DNA of 53,002 nt from Gammaproteobacteria bacterium (GCA_003252455.1 QKED01000108.1:1-53002); one strand, 5' to 3'; counted from the first letter of the stretch, positions 1 through 8,886 are shown. Notes: generated by a model not told the origin, from the letters alone. Translations and numbers: made by a program.

Positions 1-2632
1 CTCGACGCAGGCGCAGTGTGACTCGCCCTTGGTGGGTGAATTTGAGTGCATTGGAGAGGAGGTTGCGGACGATCTGCGAGAGCTTGTCGCGGTCGACCAG
101 GATCTCACCCTGGATCTCGTCCGCCACCTCCAGCGTCAGCCCCTTATCGCTGGCGGCCATGCCGAACAGGTCGCGGAACTCCTCGACCAGGGCGGCGGTA
201 GCGGTGGGGGTCGAGTGCAGTTCCATACGTCCGGCCTCGACCTTGGAGAGGTCGAGCACGTCGTTGATCAGCCGCAGCAGGTCCTGACCCGAGTGGTGGA
301 TCACCTCGGCGCGTTTGACCTCCTCTTCGCCCAGGCGGTGCTCCTCGTTGCTGGCCATCATCTTCGCCAGCAGGATGATGGAGTTGAGTGGGGTGCGCAG
401 CTCGTGGCTCATGTTGGCGAGGAATTCGGACTTGTATTTGCTCGCCAACTCCAGCTGTTTGGCGCGCTCGTCGAGGGCCTGCTGCGAGCGCAGCAGGTCG
501 CGGTTGCGCTGCTCCAGGGCGTTCTGCTGCTCCTCCATCTGGCCGTTGGCGGCCTGCAGCTCGGCGGCCTGCTGCTGTAGCTGCTGCTGTTGCTCCTCCA
601 TCTGGCTGTTGGCGGCCTGCAATTCGGCGGCCTGTTGTTGCAGCTGCTGTTGCTGCTCCTCCATCTGGGTGTTGGCCAGTTGCAGGTGGTGGCTGCGCTC
701 CTGGGCCTCCTGGGCGGACTGCTCGGCGCGTTGCAGCAGCTCCTTGATCTGGTCACGCTGGTCGACGATGTAGAGGAACGAGGCCATCACCTCGGCGGCG
801 CGCTCGATGAACTCTTGTTGGACGGGGTTCAGCGGCTGCAGCGTGGCGAACTCGATGACCCCGAGCAGCTCCCCTTCGCGTACCAGCGGCCAGGTATAGG
901 TGTGGTGCGGTGCCTGCCGGGTGGTGCCGGTGATGAGCGCCGGGGCCGCGTCGTCGCCGTGCAGGATGATCGGCTTGCGCTCGCGCGCCACCTGACCGAT
1001 GGCCCCCTGACCGAGCTGGAAGCGGTTACCCAGCGCCTCGCGTTCGCTGAACATGTAGGTGCCGAGTAGCTCCAGCGACGCCTCCTGTGCGCGATAGACA
1101 TAGAACACCGCACGCCCCACCGCCAGTGTACGCCCGGCCAGGCCGATGGCCGCGTCGGCCAACTCCTGGGCGCTGAGGTCGCCGGTGAGCGCCTTGGAGA
1201 GCTGGTTGATCCCCTCCTTGAGCCAGTTACTCGCCTGGTCTTCGTTGCGCGCGTCGCGCAGCATGCGGGTCATGTTGTTGATGGCCATGCCGAGGCGATC
1301 CTGCTTGGAGAGCAGCGGCACCTCGCGGCTGAAGTCACCGTGCGAGACGGCGTCGGCCTGTAGCGCGAGCCGCTCCATGTTGACCATCAGCTTGCGCGAG
1401 GTGGCGACCATGCGTCCGATCTCGTCGTTGGCCAGGTAGTTGAGACTCGATAGCGCGCTGTCGTTGCTTACCTCGCCCGTGCCCAGGTGTTGGAGCTGGG
1501 TATTGACCGCCTCCAGCGGGCGCATCAGGGTGTTGACGAAGTAGCGGGTGGTGAGCAGCACCAGGCTCAGTACCACCCCGAGCACGACGAAGAAGCTCAG
1601 GACGAAGTCGTGTAGTTCGGCGAAGGCCACCTCGCCATCGACCGAGCCGACCAGGATGAAGCCGTTCTCGTGGCGGTCTCGGTTGGGGTGGATGTGGCGG
1701 AACGAGACGATCTTGCCGTGACTCTCCAGGGTGTAGAGGTGCTCGTGGGCGTTCACCGTGGGCAATAGGCCCGGAAACTCGTCGTTAAAGTCGACGCCAC
1801 TGACCCGCTCGCCGGCCTCGTCCCGTGTCGGGTGTTCGTTGAACAGGTAACTCCCGTCACCGTCGATGAGCTGGAAGTGGCGCGTGGTGCTGATGGCGTT
1901 GGCCTCGCGTACGTAACGGTAGTAGGCGTCGGCCAGTACGGTGACCACGATCTGGCCATAGCGCACGTCGTTGTCACCGATCACCGGGGTAACGAAGTGG
2001 ATCACCGGCACCTGGGGCTGCTCGATGTGGCCCATCTCTTTGGCCAGGGTGATGCTAGAGGCGTAGATGCCGTCGACCCCCAACGACTGCGCGCGCTGGA
2101 AGTAGTCCTCGTCGTTCAGGCGGTGGGCGTCGCTACCCTGGGTGATGCGCACCTCGCCGCTGGCGGGGTCGCGTTTGACGCCGATGCGTTCGACACCGTC
2201 GTTGTCGATGAAGCGGATCTTGTAGTCGTAGGTGTAGTGGGTGGCGAACTCGCGGAAGAGGTCTCCGGCGAGGGCACGCCAGTAGACCTGTTTGTCCTCG
2301 TCGCGCACATCGCGCCAGTAGAGGTAGCGCAGGAGGGCCTTGGCGTTGGCCAGGTAGCCGAGGTCGCTCACCACCAGGTTTTGCAGTTCATCGATGCGGT
2401 TCGCCGTCTCCGAGGTGTAGCCCCCCACCAGCTCCATCGCCTTGCTGCGGTAGGCGCTACTGGCGTTGGAGTAGCCGAACAGACCGACCACCAGCACCGA
2501 GCCGAGGGTGATGGTGAGAAACAGCAGCGTCAGGCGGCTGCGCAGGGAGAGGCGGTGGTATCGGTCGAGCAGGCCGGGCATCGGTTTGGGGTCGTCGTGG
2601 CGGTTTGCAGGCTGGGGCGTGGTATCACTCAT
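1..2632 (-). CDS. Membrane sensor histidine kinase (3' end cut by window edge)
   Basis: About 877 residues are visible and the frame is still open at the left edge. A membrane segment near residues 34-54 and another near 340-362 enclose a large periplasmic sensor region resembling a dCache domain. One or two HAMP-like segments follow (about 363-450), then a GAF-like domain (about 475-620), a glutamine-rich coiled coil (about 655-705), and the HisKA domain with the phospho-acceptor His743 in FLANMSHELRTPLNS. The start of the ATPase domain (N-box NLLSNALKFT) is visible just before the edge. The coiled coil holds in-frame 21-residue repeats. The ATG overlaps the stop of the upstream periplasmic gene (ATGAGTGA), so the two are probably translationally coupled and work as a sensing pair. 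Any receiver domain would lie outside the window. The signal sensed is unknown. Confidence 0.9.
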   Translation of the reverse strand, partial: MSDTTPQPANRHDDPKPMPGLLDRYHRLSLRSRLTLLFLTITLGSVLVVGLFGYSNASSAYRSKAMELVGGYTSETANRIDELQNLVVSDLGYLANAKALLRYLYWRDVRDEDKQVYWRALAGDLFREFATHYTYDYKIRFIDNDGVERIGVKRDPASGEVRITQGSDAHRLNDEDYFQRAQSLGVDGIYASSITLAKEMGHIEQPQVPVIHFVTPVIGDNDVRYGQIVVTVLADAYYRYVREANAISTTRHFQLIDGDGSYLFNEHPTRDEAGERVSGVDFNDEFPGLLPTVNAHEHLYTLESHGKIVSFRHIHPNRDRHENGFILVGSVDGEVAFAELHDFVLSFFVVLGVVLSLVLLTTRYFVNTLMRPLEAVNTQLQHLGTGEVSNDSALSSLNYLANDEIGRMVATSRKLMVNMERLALQADAVSHGDFSREVPLLSKQDRLGMAINNMTRMLRDARNEDQASNWLKEGINQLSKALTGDLSAQELADAAIGLAGRTLAVGRAVFYVYRAQEASLELLGTYMFSEREALGNRFQLGQGAIGQVARERKPIILHGDDAAPALITGTTRQAPHHTYTWPLVREGELLGVIEFATLQPLNPVQQEFIERAAEVMASFLYIVDQRDQIKELLQRAEQSAQEAQERSHHLQLANTQMEEQQQQLQQQAAELQAANSQMEEQQQQLQQQAAELQAANGQMEEQQNALEQRNRDLLRSQQALDERAKQLELASKYKSEFLANMSHELRTPLNSIILLAKMMASNEEHRLGEEEVKRAEVIHHSGQDLLRLINDVLDLSKVEAGRMELHSTPTATAALVEEFRDLFGMAASDKGLTLEVADEIQGEILVDRDKLSQIVRNLLSNALKFTHQGRVTLRLRR
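531..670 (-). repeat. 63-bp in-frame tandem repeat encoding a Gln-rich coiled coil
   Basis: The string tcctccatct recurs at 531, 594 and 657, giving a 63-bp period (21 residues, exactly three heptads). The encoded unit reads QMEEQQQQLQQQ followed by AAELQAAN. It lies between the GAF-like and HisKA domains of the kinase, so a change of copy number would lengthen the signalling helix by whole heptads without breaking its phase. Confidence 0.85.
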
Positions 2633-3572
2633 GGACATGCTCCCGGTCGGTCTGGATCAGGCGCAACTTGGCCGCCTCGTAGAGCAGGAGTTGGGTGATG
2701 TCGGTCTGGGTCTTGCCCTGGGTGAGTTCGGCGGGCGGGGTGTATTTGTTGTTCAGGTGCATGCGCTGTTTGAGCGGCTGTAGCTCGGCCAGGCACATGC
2801 CGACCATGTTGAGTACCTCGGCGGAGGTGACGTCGTGGTCGCGGCGAAAGACACTGAAGTCGGTGGTGCCCACCCCGAGTTGCGCCTGTAGGCGCTGGAC
2901 CTGCCCCATCAGCACGAAGCTCGCTTCGAGCGCGTCGGCGGCCGTGGCCTCGGCCCTGCGCGCGGGGGGAACGGCGTTGTCAGCGGTCGCCGTGTGCTGC
3001 ATCAGCGCATTGATCTCTTCGTTGATGCGCATCGCCTCGGCATAGACGACGGAGGCGTCGATCGCCGCGCCGGTCAGTTCATCGATGGCGTAGGAGACCT
3101 CGTTGAGTTTGTTGTAGACATCGATAGGCTGCATCCCCTGCGGGCGCGGCGGCGTCTCGACCTCGCCGGCGACGCCCAGCTCGGCCTTGAGGATGGCCAA
3201 CTCGGTGAGGATGCGCTGGGTCTGCTCCCAAGGGCTACTGGGGGTGACCTCTGTCTGCGGCTCCCGCGCCAAGGGGGCGAAACCGGGCAGCCCCTGTTGG
3301 CCCCGGAAGTGGCTGATCTTGAGCAGGATCTCGTAGGTGAGTTGCCAGGTGTGACGCGGGTTGAGCTGGGCTCGCAGGGGTCTTGGTCGGTGCGCCGCCG
3401 GGCGCTGGAGGTGGGTGCGGAACAGGGCCACCTCCTGCTCGATCCGCAACACCTGCTGGTAGACCTCGTCGGGGGTGATCTCCGCCGCCAGGGCGAAGGG
3501 GGCCGGGTGTGCGCAGAGGAGGAGGGTGCAGAGCCACCCAAGGAGTTGCCTGCGAAGGTGCAATGGACTCAT
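2625..3572 (-). CDS. Periplasmic protein of unknown function, coupled to the histidine kinase
   Basis: 315 residues. The N-terminus is a clear Sec signal peptide (arginines at 7-8, hydrophobic core 9-28, cleavage likely near ALA-A at about residue 29). The mature part is mainly helical by eye, with heptad-like stretches (ITPDEVYQQVLRIEQEVALF near the start), and has no metal, haem or catalytic motif that I recognise. The gene precedes the sensor kinase and its stop overlaps the kinase start by eight bases. I infer that it is the ligand-binding or accessory periplasmic partner of that kinase, but the family is not known to me. Confidence 0.85.
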   Translation of the reverse strand: MSPLHLRRQLLGWLCTLLLCAHPAPFALAAEITPDEVYQQVLRIEQEVALFRTHLQRPAAHRPRPLRAQLNPRHTWQLTYEILLKISHFRGQQGLPGFAPLAREPQTEVTPSSPWEQTQRILTELAILKAELGVAGEVETPPRPQGMQPIDVYNKLNEVSYAIDELTGAAIDASVVYAEAMRINEEINALMQHTATADNAVPPARRAEATAADALEASFVLMGQVQRLQAQLGVGTTDFSVFRRDHDVTSAEVLNMVGMCLAELQPLKQRMHLNNKYTPPAELTQGKTQTDITQLLLYEAAKLRLIQTDREHVHE

Positions 3573-3943
3573 CTGGAACCTCAGGGGAGCGGTCTTACGA
3601 TACGCACGGGGCCCCTATGATGCCAGTTTCTCTGCCTCTGCGTGCAGTCTCGCTCTCCGGCCGATGGGGAATACCCGGACACTGGGTCGAGTATATCCCG
3701 CATGTACAGGCAATAGCGTGCGATGGCTGACACTCGTACGGCAACGGCCAACTTTTGCCGCGCTGATACGGCGGGCACCGCGCGCCGCGTGGTCCGGTGC
3801 GCAGTGCCCACATGCCTACATCGCATTGCACCAACGGTTCGCCTGCGCAGTGCCACGCGCGTCAACACACGCGGTATCGGCGTGGTGGTGCGCACGCTTC
3901 GGTTGGCGCTTGACCCAGGGTCATGCGTGTCCCGCGCACCGCC
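3573..3943. other. Intergenic region with no recognisable gene
   Basis: 371 bases between two leftward genes. It must hold the promoter of the periplasmic protein/kinase pair, since that pair begins here. A TATACT-like -10 hexamer on the minus strand (agtata at 3690-3695) is the only promoter-like element I see, and no good -35 is spaced from it. The string gcgcagtgcc occurs twice (about 3797 and 3845). No convincing coding frame, tRNA or terminator is visible. Confidence 0.5.
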
Positions 3944-5098
3944 TCAGAAGGTCGCCGCATCGATCACGTAGCGGTAGCGCGCCTGCTTGTTGACCACCTT
4001 CTCCCAGGCGTCGTTGATCTCGCTGGCCGGGATCACCTGGATGGTCGGCAGCACGCGGTGCTCGGCGCAGTAGTCGACCACCTCTTGGGTCTCGGGCATA
4101 CCGCCGATGAGCGAGGCGTTGAAGTTGACCCGGCTGAAGGCGAGGCCGATGGCGCTCAGGGTCACCTCGAAGCGCTCGGGCATGCCCACCTGGGTGAAGG
4201 TGCCGTAAGGCTTGACCACGGCGGCGTAGGCGGCGACGTTGTAGTCCACCGGGATGGTGCTGATCATGAAGTCGAGCTGGCCGCTGTAGGGGGCGAGCTT
4301 GGCCAGGTCGTCGACCACCACCGGCTTGGCACCGAAGGCGATGATGTCGTCGACCTTCTCCGCCGAGGTGGTGAAGGCGTAGACCTCGGCCCCCTTGGAG
4401 ACGGCGAGCTTGATCGCCATGTGGCCGAGGCCACCGATACCGGCTACGCCCACCTTGTCGCCGGGTTTGAAGCCCCACTTCATCAGCGGTGAGTAGGTGG
4501 TGATACCGGCACACAGCAGCGGAGCCGCCTCCTGGAGGCTGAGGCCCTCGGGGATGTGTACGGCGAAGTGCTCCTTGACCACGATGTTGTTGGAGTAGCC
4601 GCCCTGGGAGATGCCGCTGGGCGAGCTGGCCTCCGGGTAGCCGTAGGTGAAGACGGTCTCCGGGCAGTACTGCTCCTCGCCCGCCTTGAAGCTCGCGCAC
4701 TCGGGGTTGGAGTCGACCATGCAGCCGACCCCGGCGCGGTCGCCGACCTTGAACTTGGTCACCTTGCTGCCGACGGCGGCGACCACGCCGACGATCTCGT
4801 GGCCCGGTACCTGTGGGTAGTGCTGCGGGCCCCAGTGGCCCTTCATCTGGTGGATGTCGGAGTGGCAGATGCTGGCGTACTTGGTCTCGATGAGGATGTC
4901 GTAGTCGCCCACCGGACGGCGCTCGAAGGTCCACGGCACCAGTTTGCCCGAGGTGTCGAGGGCGGCGTAGCCACGGGAGTGGATGTTGGGGTTGCTCGCG
5001 GCGAACAGCGGGTCGGCGCCGGTCAGCAATAGGCTGCCACCGGCGAGGGCGGCGAGGCCGATGAACTCTCTACGTTTGGGGTCGATAGGATCACTCAT
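3944..5098 (-). CDS. Tat-exported zinc-dependent alcohol dehydrogenase (CAD/YahK-like)
   Basis: 384 residues of the medium-chain dehydrogenase/reductase family, closest in style to NADP-dependent cinnamyl-alcohol/aldehyde reductases such as YahK. The catalytic zinc ligands are present (Cys in SICHSDIH, His-Glu in PGHEIVG, Cys in LLCAGITTYSP), as is the nucleotide-binding GIGGLGHMAIKLA. Two things are unusual. The N-terminus carries a twin-arginine-type signal (KRREFIGLAAL followed by an Ala/Gly/Leu-rich stretch), pointing to folded export. The structural-zinc loop, normally four cysteines in a CxxCxxCx7C array, reads NxxCxxFx7C, so two of four ligands are missing. It is the last gene of the YqhD-like operon; the substrate is probably an aldehyde or alcohol. 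Confidence 0.9.
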   Translation of the reverse strand: MSDPIDPKRREFIGLAALAGGSLLLTGADPLFAASNPNIHSRGYAALDTSGKLVPWTFERRPVGDYDILIETKYASICHSDIHQMKGHWGPQHYPQVPGHEIVGVVAAVGSKVTKFKVGDRAGVGCMVDSNPECASFKAGEEQYCPETVFTYGYPEASSPSGISQGGYSNNIVVKEHFAVHIPEGLSLQEAAPLLCAGITTYSPLMKWGFKPGDKVGVAGIGGLGHMAIKLAVSKGAEVYAFTTSAEKVDDIIAFGAKPVVVDDLAKLAPYSGQLDFMISTIPVDYNVAAYAAVVKPYGTFTQVGMPERFEVTLSAIGLAFSRVNFNASLIGGMPETQEVVDYCAEHRVLPTIQVIPASEINDAWEKVVNKQARYRYVIDAATF

Positions 5099-5164
5099 GA
5101 TCTACTCCTTCTGTGTCGCTGAAACGCTACGCCGAAGAGGCGTTGGCGCTGGGTTGACGGTGTT

Positions 5165-6316
5165 TCAGTGAGCGGCAAGCCCGCTCTTGAGGGCGTTGTC
5201 GGCGCGCTCGCCCGCAGGCAGACCGAGGCGCTCACGCAGTAGGGCGGCCCAGGCGCCCAGCACCTCGGCGTCGAGCCCCACATTGGTGGCGATGCCGACG
5301 TGTGACAGTAGCTTCCCCTCCGCCCCCGCCAGGGTGGCCAGGGCCGAGAGGGTGACCAGCTCCCGCTCGCGGTAGTCGAGCAGGTCGCGGGCGAAGAGGT
5401 CGCCGAAGAGGTGACCCTGCAGCAGTTCGTTGATCGTCGGGGCGAAGTCGAACAGCGGGCCCGCCACGGGGCGCCCGACCAGTTCGGTCTGCACCGCACG
5501 CCCCCGTTCGATGGGCGTCAGCTCGCTCGCGGTGCGCTTGGCCTCGGCGCCGAGGCTATCCTTGATGCCAGCGGCCTTGCGTGCCTCGACCAGCCCCATC
5601 AGGGTGCCGAGGGCGTTCAGGGCGCGCGGGAAGCCGACGTAGGCGTAGAGGTGGATCGCCACCTCCTTGAGGCGGTTGATGCTCATGCCGCTATCGAGCG
5701 CTGCGGCCAGGGCCTGGCTCAGCGCGGCCTTCTCACCATTGGCAATGAAGGCCGCGACCAGCACCAGATGCTGCTGTTCGCTGCTGAGTGCCGCGTAGCG
5801 CGCCTCGGGCATGCGCGTGCGGGCCACTGCGGCCTGATAGTCGGCATCGCTCACCTGCTCTTTCCAGTGCACCGCATCCCCCGCCTGTTCGCCGGTGATC
5901 ACCAGATGGGTCATGCCACGTTCGGGGGTGGCCCCATGCCAGTGATCCACATCGTGCGGACACCAGACCGTCTCCCCGGTACTGAAGCGGTGCACCTGGC
6001 CATCACGCGTGCCGGTGAGGGCGATGCCCTCGGTGACGATCATGTGTTGGCCTGCCGGGTGGTCGTGCCAGGCGGTGCGCGCACCGGGCTGGAAGGTGAC
6101 ATAGGCCCCGGAGAAGGGGGCGCCGGGCTTGCTCGGAAAGAGCATCTGCACCGCCACGTCACCGGTGAAATAGGCCTCAGGACCGTGAAAGGCGGGCTGT
6201 GAACCGAGCGGGTAGAGGGTCTGATCCGCAGGCGCGGCTTCGCTGGCATAGGCGCCTTTGGTCAGACCGGTAAGGGCGAGCAGTAGTGAGGTGATCCAGG
6301 GGTGGGTACGGGCCAT
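5165..6316 (-). CDS. Secreted cupin / carboxymuconolactone decarboxylase-like fusion
   Basis: 383 residues. A signal peptide (about 1-24, ending AYAS) is followed by a cupin domain (about 45-150) with candidate metal ligands in WHDHPAGQH and a distal His in WCPHDVDHWHG. Two carboxymuconolactone decarboxylase/AhpD-like helical segments follow (about 165-250 and 290-375). The usual CxxC or ExxCxxH redox cysteines of AhpD-type proteins are absent. Cupin-CMD proteins often sit beside aldehyde and quinone reductases, and here the gene lies 39 bases after the iron alcohol dehydrogenase and 66 before the zinc enzyme, so all three are probably one operon. The reaction is not known. Confidence 0.85.
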   Translation of the reverse strand: MARTHPWITSLLLALTGLTKGAYASEAAPADQTLYPLGSQPAFHGPEAYFTGDVAVQMLFPSKPGAPFSGAYVTFQPGARTAWHDHPAGQHMIVTEGIALTGTRDGQVHRFSTGETVWCPHDVDHWHGATPERGMTHLVITGEQAGDAVHWKEQVSDADYQAAVARTRMPEARYAALSSEQQHLVLVAAFIANGEKAALSQALAAALDSGMSINRLKEVAIHLYAYVGFPRALNALGTLMGLVEARKAAGIKDSLGAEAKRTASELTPIERGRAVQTELVGRPVAGPLFDFAPTINELLQGHLFGDLFARDLLDYRERELVTLSALATLAGAEGKLLSHVGIATNVGLDAEVLGAWAALLRERLGLPAGERADNALKSGLAAH

Positions 6317-6355
6317 GGGAGCGCTCCTGTTACGGCTGGGCGTTGGGTCTGTGGG

Positions 6356-7546
6356 TCAACTGGCGTCGCGCAGGACGTCGACGATCTGCGCCGCGCTCAT
6401 CGGCGGCAGGCCCGGCAGGCGGCCCTGCCCGTCATTGACGATGCGCAGGGTCTCGCGGGCGTAGGTCTCGAACAGCTGGTCGTCGATGCCGAGCTGTGAG
6501 AAGCGCGTGGGGCAGCCGATCTCCGTGAGGAACGCCTCGAAGCGCTGGATCCCCTCCAGGGCGCAGTCGAGGTCATCCGAGCCCTTTGCCTGGAGAGCGA
6601 AGATGCGCTCGGCAAACTGCACGAACTTGGCCGGACGCGCCTTGGCGGCGAAGCGCATCCAGGCGGGGTTGATGATCGTGAGACCCGCCGCGTGGGTGAT
6701 GTCGTGGTAGGCGGAGACCGTGTGCTCCAGCATGTGTACCGGGAAGCCGACGCCGCCGTTACCACTCGACACCCAGCCGTTGAGCGCCAGGGTGGCGGCC
6801 CACTGGATCTGCGCGCGTGCGGCTAGGTCGCTACCGTCGGCGAGCACCTTGCGCCCCTCCTGCATGGCGGTGAGGATCACCCCCTCGGCGAGGCGGTCCT
6901 GCAGCGGCGTCTCTGCGCTGCTGTTGAAGTAGCCCTCGGTGACGTGGGTGATGAGGTCGGCAATGCCATAGGCGGTCTGGTCTCGCGGCACGCTGAGGGT
7001 CAGTTCAGGGTCGAGCAGGGCGAGCTTGGGGTAGAGCGCCTCGGTGGAGGCGAAGGATTTGACCTGGCTCTCGGGGTCGGAGATGACCGCGCCACAGTTC
7101 ATCTCCGAGCCGGTCGCAGCGAGGGTCGGGACGGCGATCAGCGGCAGCGCGGTGAAGGGGATGTAGGGGTTGGGCTGGCCGTGGAAGATCATATCCCACG
7201 GGTCACCCTCGTAGAGCACCCCCGCGGCGATCACCTTGGCCGCGTCCATCACGCTGCCGCCACCGAGGGCGACGACCAGGTCACAGCCCTCGTCGAGGGC
7301 CGTGGCGATGCCTTTGCGTACCGAGCCGATCTTCGGGTTGGGCTCTACGCCGCTGCACTCGACCACCTCGACTCCGGCCTGGTTGAGGCTGGCCACGGCG
7401 CGTTCGAAGGTGCCGTTGCGTTTCACGCTGCCGCCGCCGGTGACCAGTAGGGCGCGGCTGCCGTAGGGCTTGGCCAAGGCGCCGAGGTCGGCGAGACGAC
7501 CGGCACCGAAGACCACTCGCGTAGGGTTGAGAACATCAAACTTCAT
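6356..7546 (-). CDS. yqhD: YqhD-like iron-containing alcohol dehydrogenase / aldehyde reductase
   Basis: 396 residues, the full length for group III iron-type alcohol dehydrogenases. The GGGSV nucleotide motif (ALGGGSVMDAAKVIA) and the metal ligands are visible: Asp and His in GIADLITHVTEGY, and two His in HMLEHTVSAYHDITHAAG. YqhD of E. coli is a broad-range NADPH-dependent aldehyde reductase that protects against lipid-peroxidation aldehydes. An AraC regulator of the YqhC type lies divergently upstream, the same arrangement as in E. coli, which supports the assignment. It is the first gene of the three-gene operon. Confidence 0.92.
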   Translation of the reverse strand: MKFDVLNPTRVVFGAGRLADLGALAKPYGSRALLVTGGGSVKRNGTFERAVASLNQAGVEVVECSGVEPNPKIGSVRKGIATALDEGCDLVVALGGGSVMDAAKVIAAGVLYEGDPWDMIFHGQPNPYIPFTALPLIAVPTLAATGSEMNCGAVISDPESQVKSFASTEALYPKLALLDPELTLSVPRDQTAYGIADLITHVTEGYFNSSAETPLQDRLAEGVILTAMQEGRKVLADGSDLAARAQIQWAATLALNGWVSSGNGGVGFPVHMLEHTVSAYHDITHAAGLTIINPAWMRFAAKARPAKFVQFAERIFALQAKGSDDLDCALEGIQRFEAFLTEIGCPTRFSQLGIDDQLFETYARETLRIVNDGQGRLPGLPPMSAAQIVDVLRDAS

Positions 7547-7714
7547 GGGGCGACACTCCGCAGGGCATGCACATCAGGTGTCGTAAATCTAGTCGGGGAG
7601 GGGGGCGAGGACGTAGAACAATCCGGTTGGATTTATGCCTATTCGTCCAGCGTGGGTGATTTGCTGTACGCGGGGATCTGGGCGACGCTCGGCCATCTCG
7701 CTACGTCGGGGTAT

Positions 7715-7741
7715 ATTCCTTCCACAGACGGCGGAAGGAAT
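7715..7741. promoter_or_regulatory. Inverted repeat in the yqhC-yqhD intergenic region (candidate operator)
   Basis: A perfect 9-bp inverted repeat, ATTCCTTCC and GGAAGGAAT, separated by nine bases, lies near the middle of the 338-bp divergent region between the regulator and the yqhD operon. The position and symmetry suit a regulator-binding site. AraC proteins more often bind direct repeats, so another factor or a small hairpin is possible. The rest of the region (7547-7884) shows no coding frame; the regulator's start is preceded by a strong GAGGAGGAGAG ribosome-binding site. Confidence 0.5.
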
Positions 7742-7884
7742 CATCCGAAGCTGCTCAATTCTTGCCTATTACTCTTTGTCGTGGGCTGGTCACATTGAGC
7801 CGTGCGGATCCCGGTGCTAGCCTCCGATGAGGTGCTTACTCCGGCAAAAAGCGGATTGAGCAGATGCGCTGAGGAGGAGAGATT

Positions 7885-8793
7885 ATGCACAATACAACCG
7901 CAGGCCTCGGGCGACTGACTGGCCGTATCGAACAGTGGACCCGTGACGATGAGGTGCCCAGCCTGCCCCTGCCCGGGTTGACCCTGTTTCGCCTGGCCAA
8001 CCTCACCGCCCCGATCAGCTATAACCTCCCCCCCAGTCTCTGTCTGGTGGTCCAGGGGCGCAAGCGACTCTACCTGGGTGAGGGCACCTACGACTACGAT
8101 GCGCGACATCTGCTCATCACCTCGGTCGACCTGCCGGTGGTGACGCAGATCCTCGAAGCGAGCCCTGAACAGCCCTGCCTCGGCCTCACCTTTACCCTCA
8201 ACCCGCAGCAGCTGGCCAAGCTGCTGCTGGCGCGCGACATCGTCGTCGAGCCACCCAGCGAGGCGCGACTCGGTGTCGCGGTGAGCGAGGTGACCGAGCC
8301 GCTACTCGACGCCTTTGTGCGCCTGATCGACCTGCTCGACCAGCCGCAGGATATCCCCGCCCTGGCCCCGCTCATCGAACAGGAGATCCTCTACCGCCTG
8401 CTCACCGGGGAGCAGGGGCCGCGCCTGCGACAGATCGCCGCCGTGGGTCAGCAGGGGTATCGCATCGCCCGCGCCATCGACTGGCTCAAGGCCCACTTCG
8501 ACCAGCCGGTGCGGGTGGAGGAGCTGGCCAAGCGTGCCGGGTTGAGTAGCTCCTCGTTCCACGCCCACTTTCGCGCCACCACCGCCATGAGCCCGCTGCA
8601 GTATCAGAAGCGTCTGCGCCTCAACGAGGCGCGCCGCCTGATGCTCACCGAGCGCTTGGATGTCTCCAGCGCCGCCTTCAGCGTGGGGTATGAGAGCCCG
8701 TCGCAGTTCAGCCGTGAGTACAGTCGGCAGTTCGGGGTCTCGCCGCTTAGGGATATCAAGCAGCTGACGCAGGTAGCGGGGGGAGTAGTGTGA
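7885..8793 (+). CDS. yqhC: AraC-family transcriptional regulator (YqhC-like)
   Basis: 302 residues. The N-terminal half (about 20-165) matches the AraC-type N-domain seen in YqhC and relatives (PSLCLVVQGRKRLYLGEGTYDYDARHLLITSVDLPV). The C-terminal half (about 195-295) carries two helix-turn-helix motifs, with the signature AAFSVGYESPSQFSREYSRQ followed by FGVSP. It is divergent from the yqhD operon and is probably its aldehyde-responsive activator. The start at 7885 is supported by GAGGAGGAGAG immediately upstream. Confidence 0.9.
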   Translation: MHNTTAGLGRLTGRIEQWTRDDEVPSLPLPGLTLFRLANLTAPISYNLPPSLCLVVQGRKRLYLGEGTYDYDARHLLITSVDLPVVTQILEASPEQPCLGLTFTLNPQQLAKLLLARDIVVEPPSEARLGVAVSEVTEPLLDAFVRLIDLLDQPQDIPALAPLIEQEILYRLLTGEQGPRLRQIAAVGQQGYRIARAIDWLKAHFDQPVRVEELAKRAGLSSSSFHAHFRATTAMSPLQYQKRLRLNEARRLMLTERLDVSSAAFSVGYESPSQFSREYSRQFGVSPLRDIKQLTQVAGGVV

Positions 8794-8861
8794 GCGGTCA
8801 GAGGTGGGTGGGAGTATGGCGGGAAGGTCAAAGATAATTGCATCGCCGTTTAGCCTGCTTG

Positions 8862-8886
8862 GCAGGGGCGTGGCGCACGCCCCTGC
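8862..8886. repeat. Inverted repeat, REP-like (possible terminator of yqhC)
   Basis: Nine-base arms GCAGGGGCG and CGCCCCTGC flank TGGCGCA, and the hairpin is followed by ctcctacag. It lies about 70 bases after the AraC gene. The GC-rich hairpin plus the tcctac string resembles dispersed REP palindromes of gammaproteobacteria; there is no U-tract, so an intrinsic terminator is less likely. A second element with the same tcctac hallmark lies at 12362-12424. Confidence 0.5.

Noticed and set aside
3790-3860. Direct repeat gcgcagtgcc in the first intergenic region as a binding site
   Set aside because: Only two copies in GC-rich sequence with no symmetry or link to a promoter.
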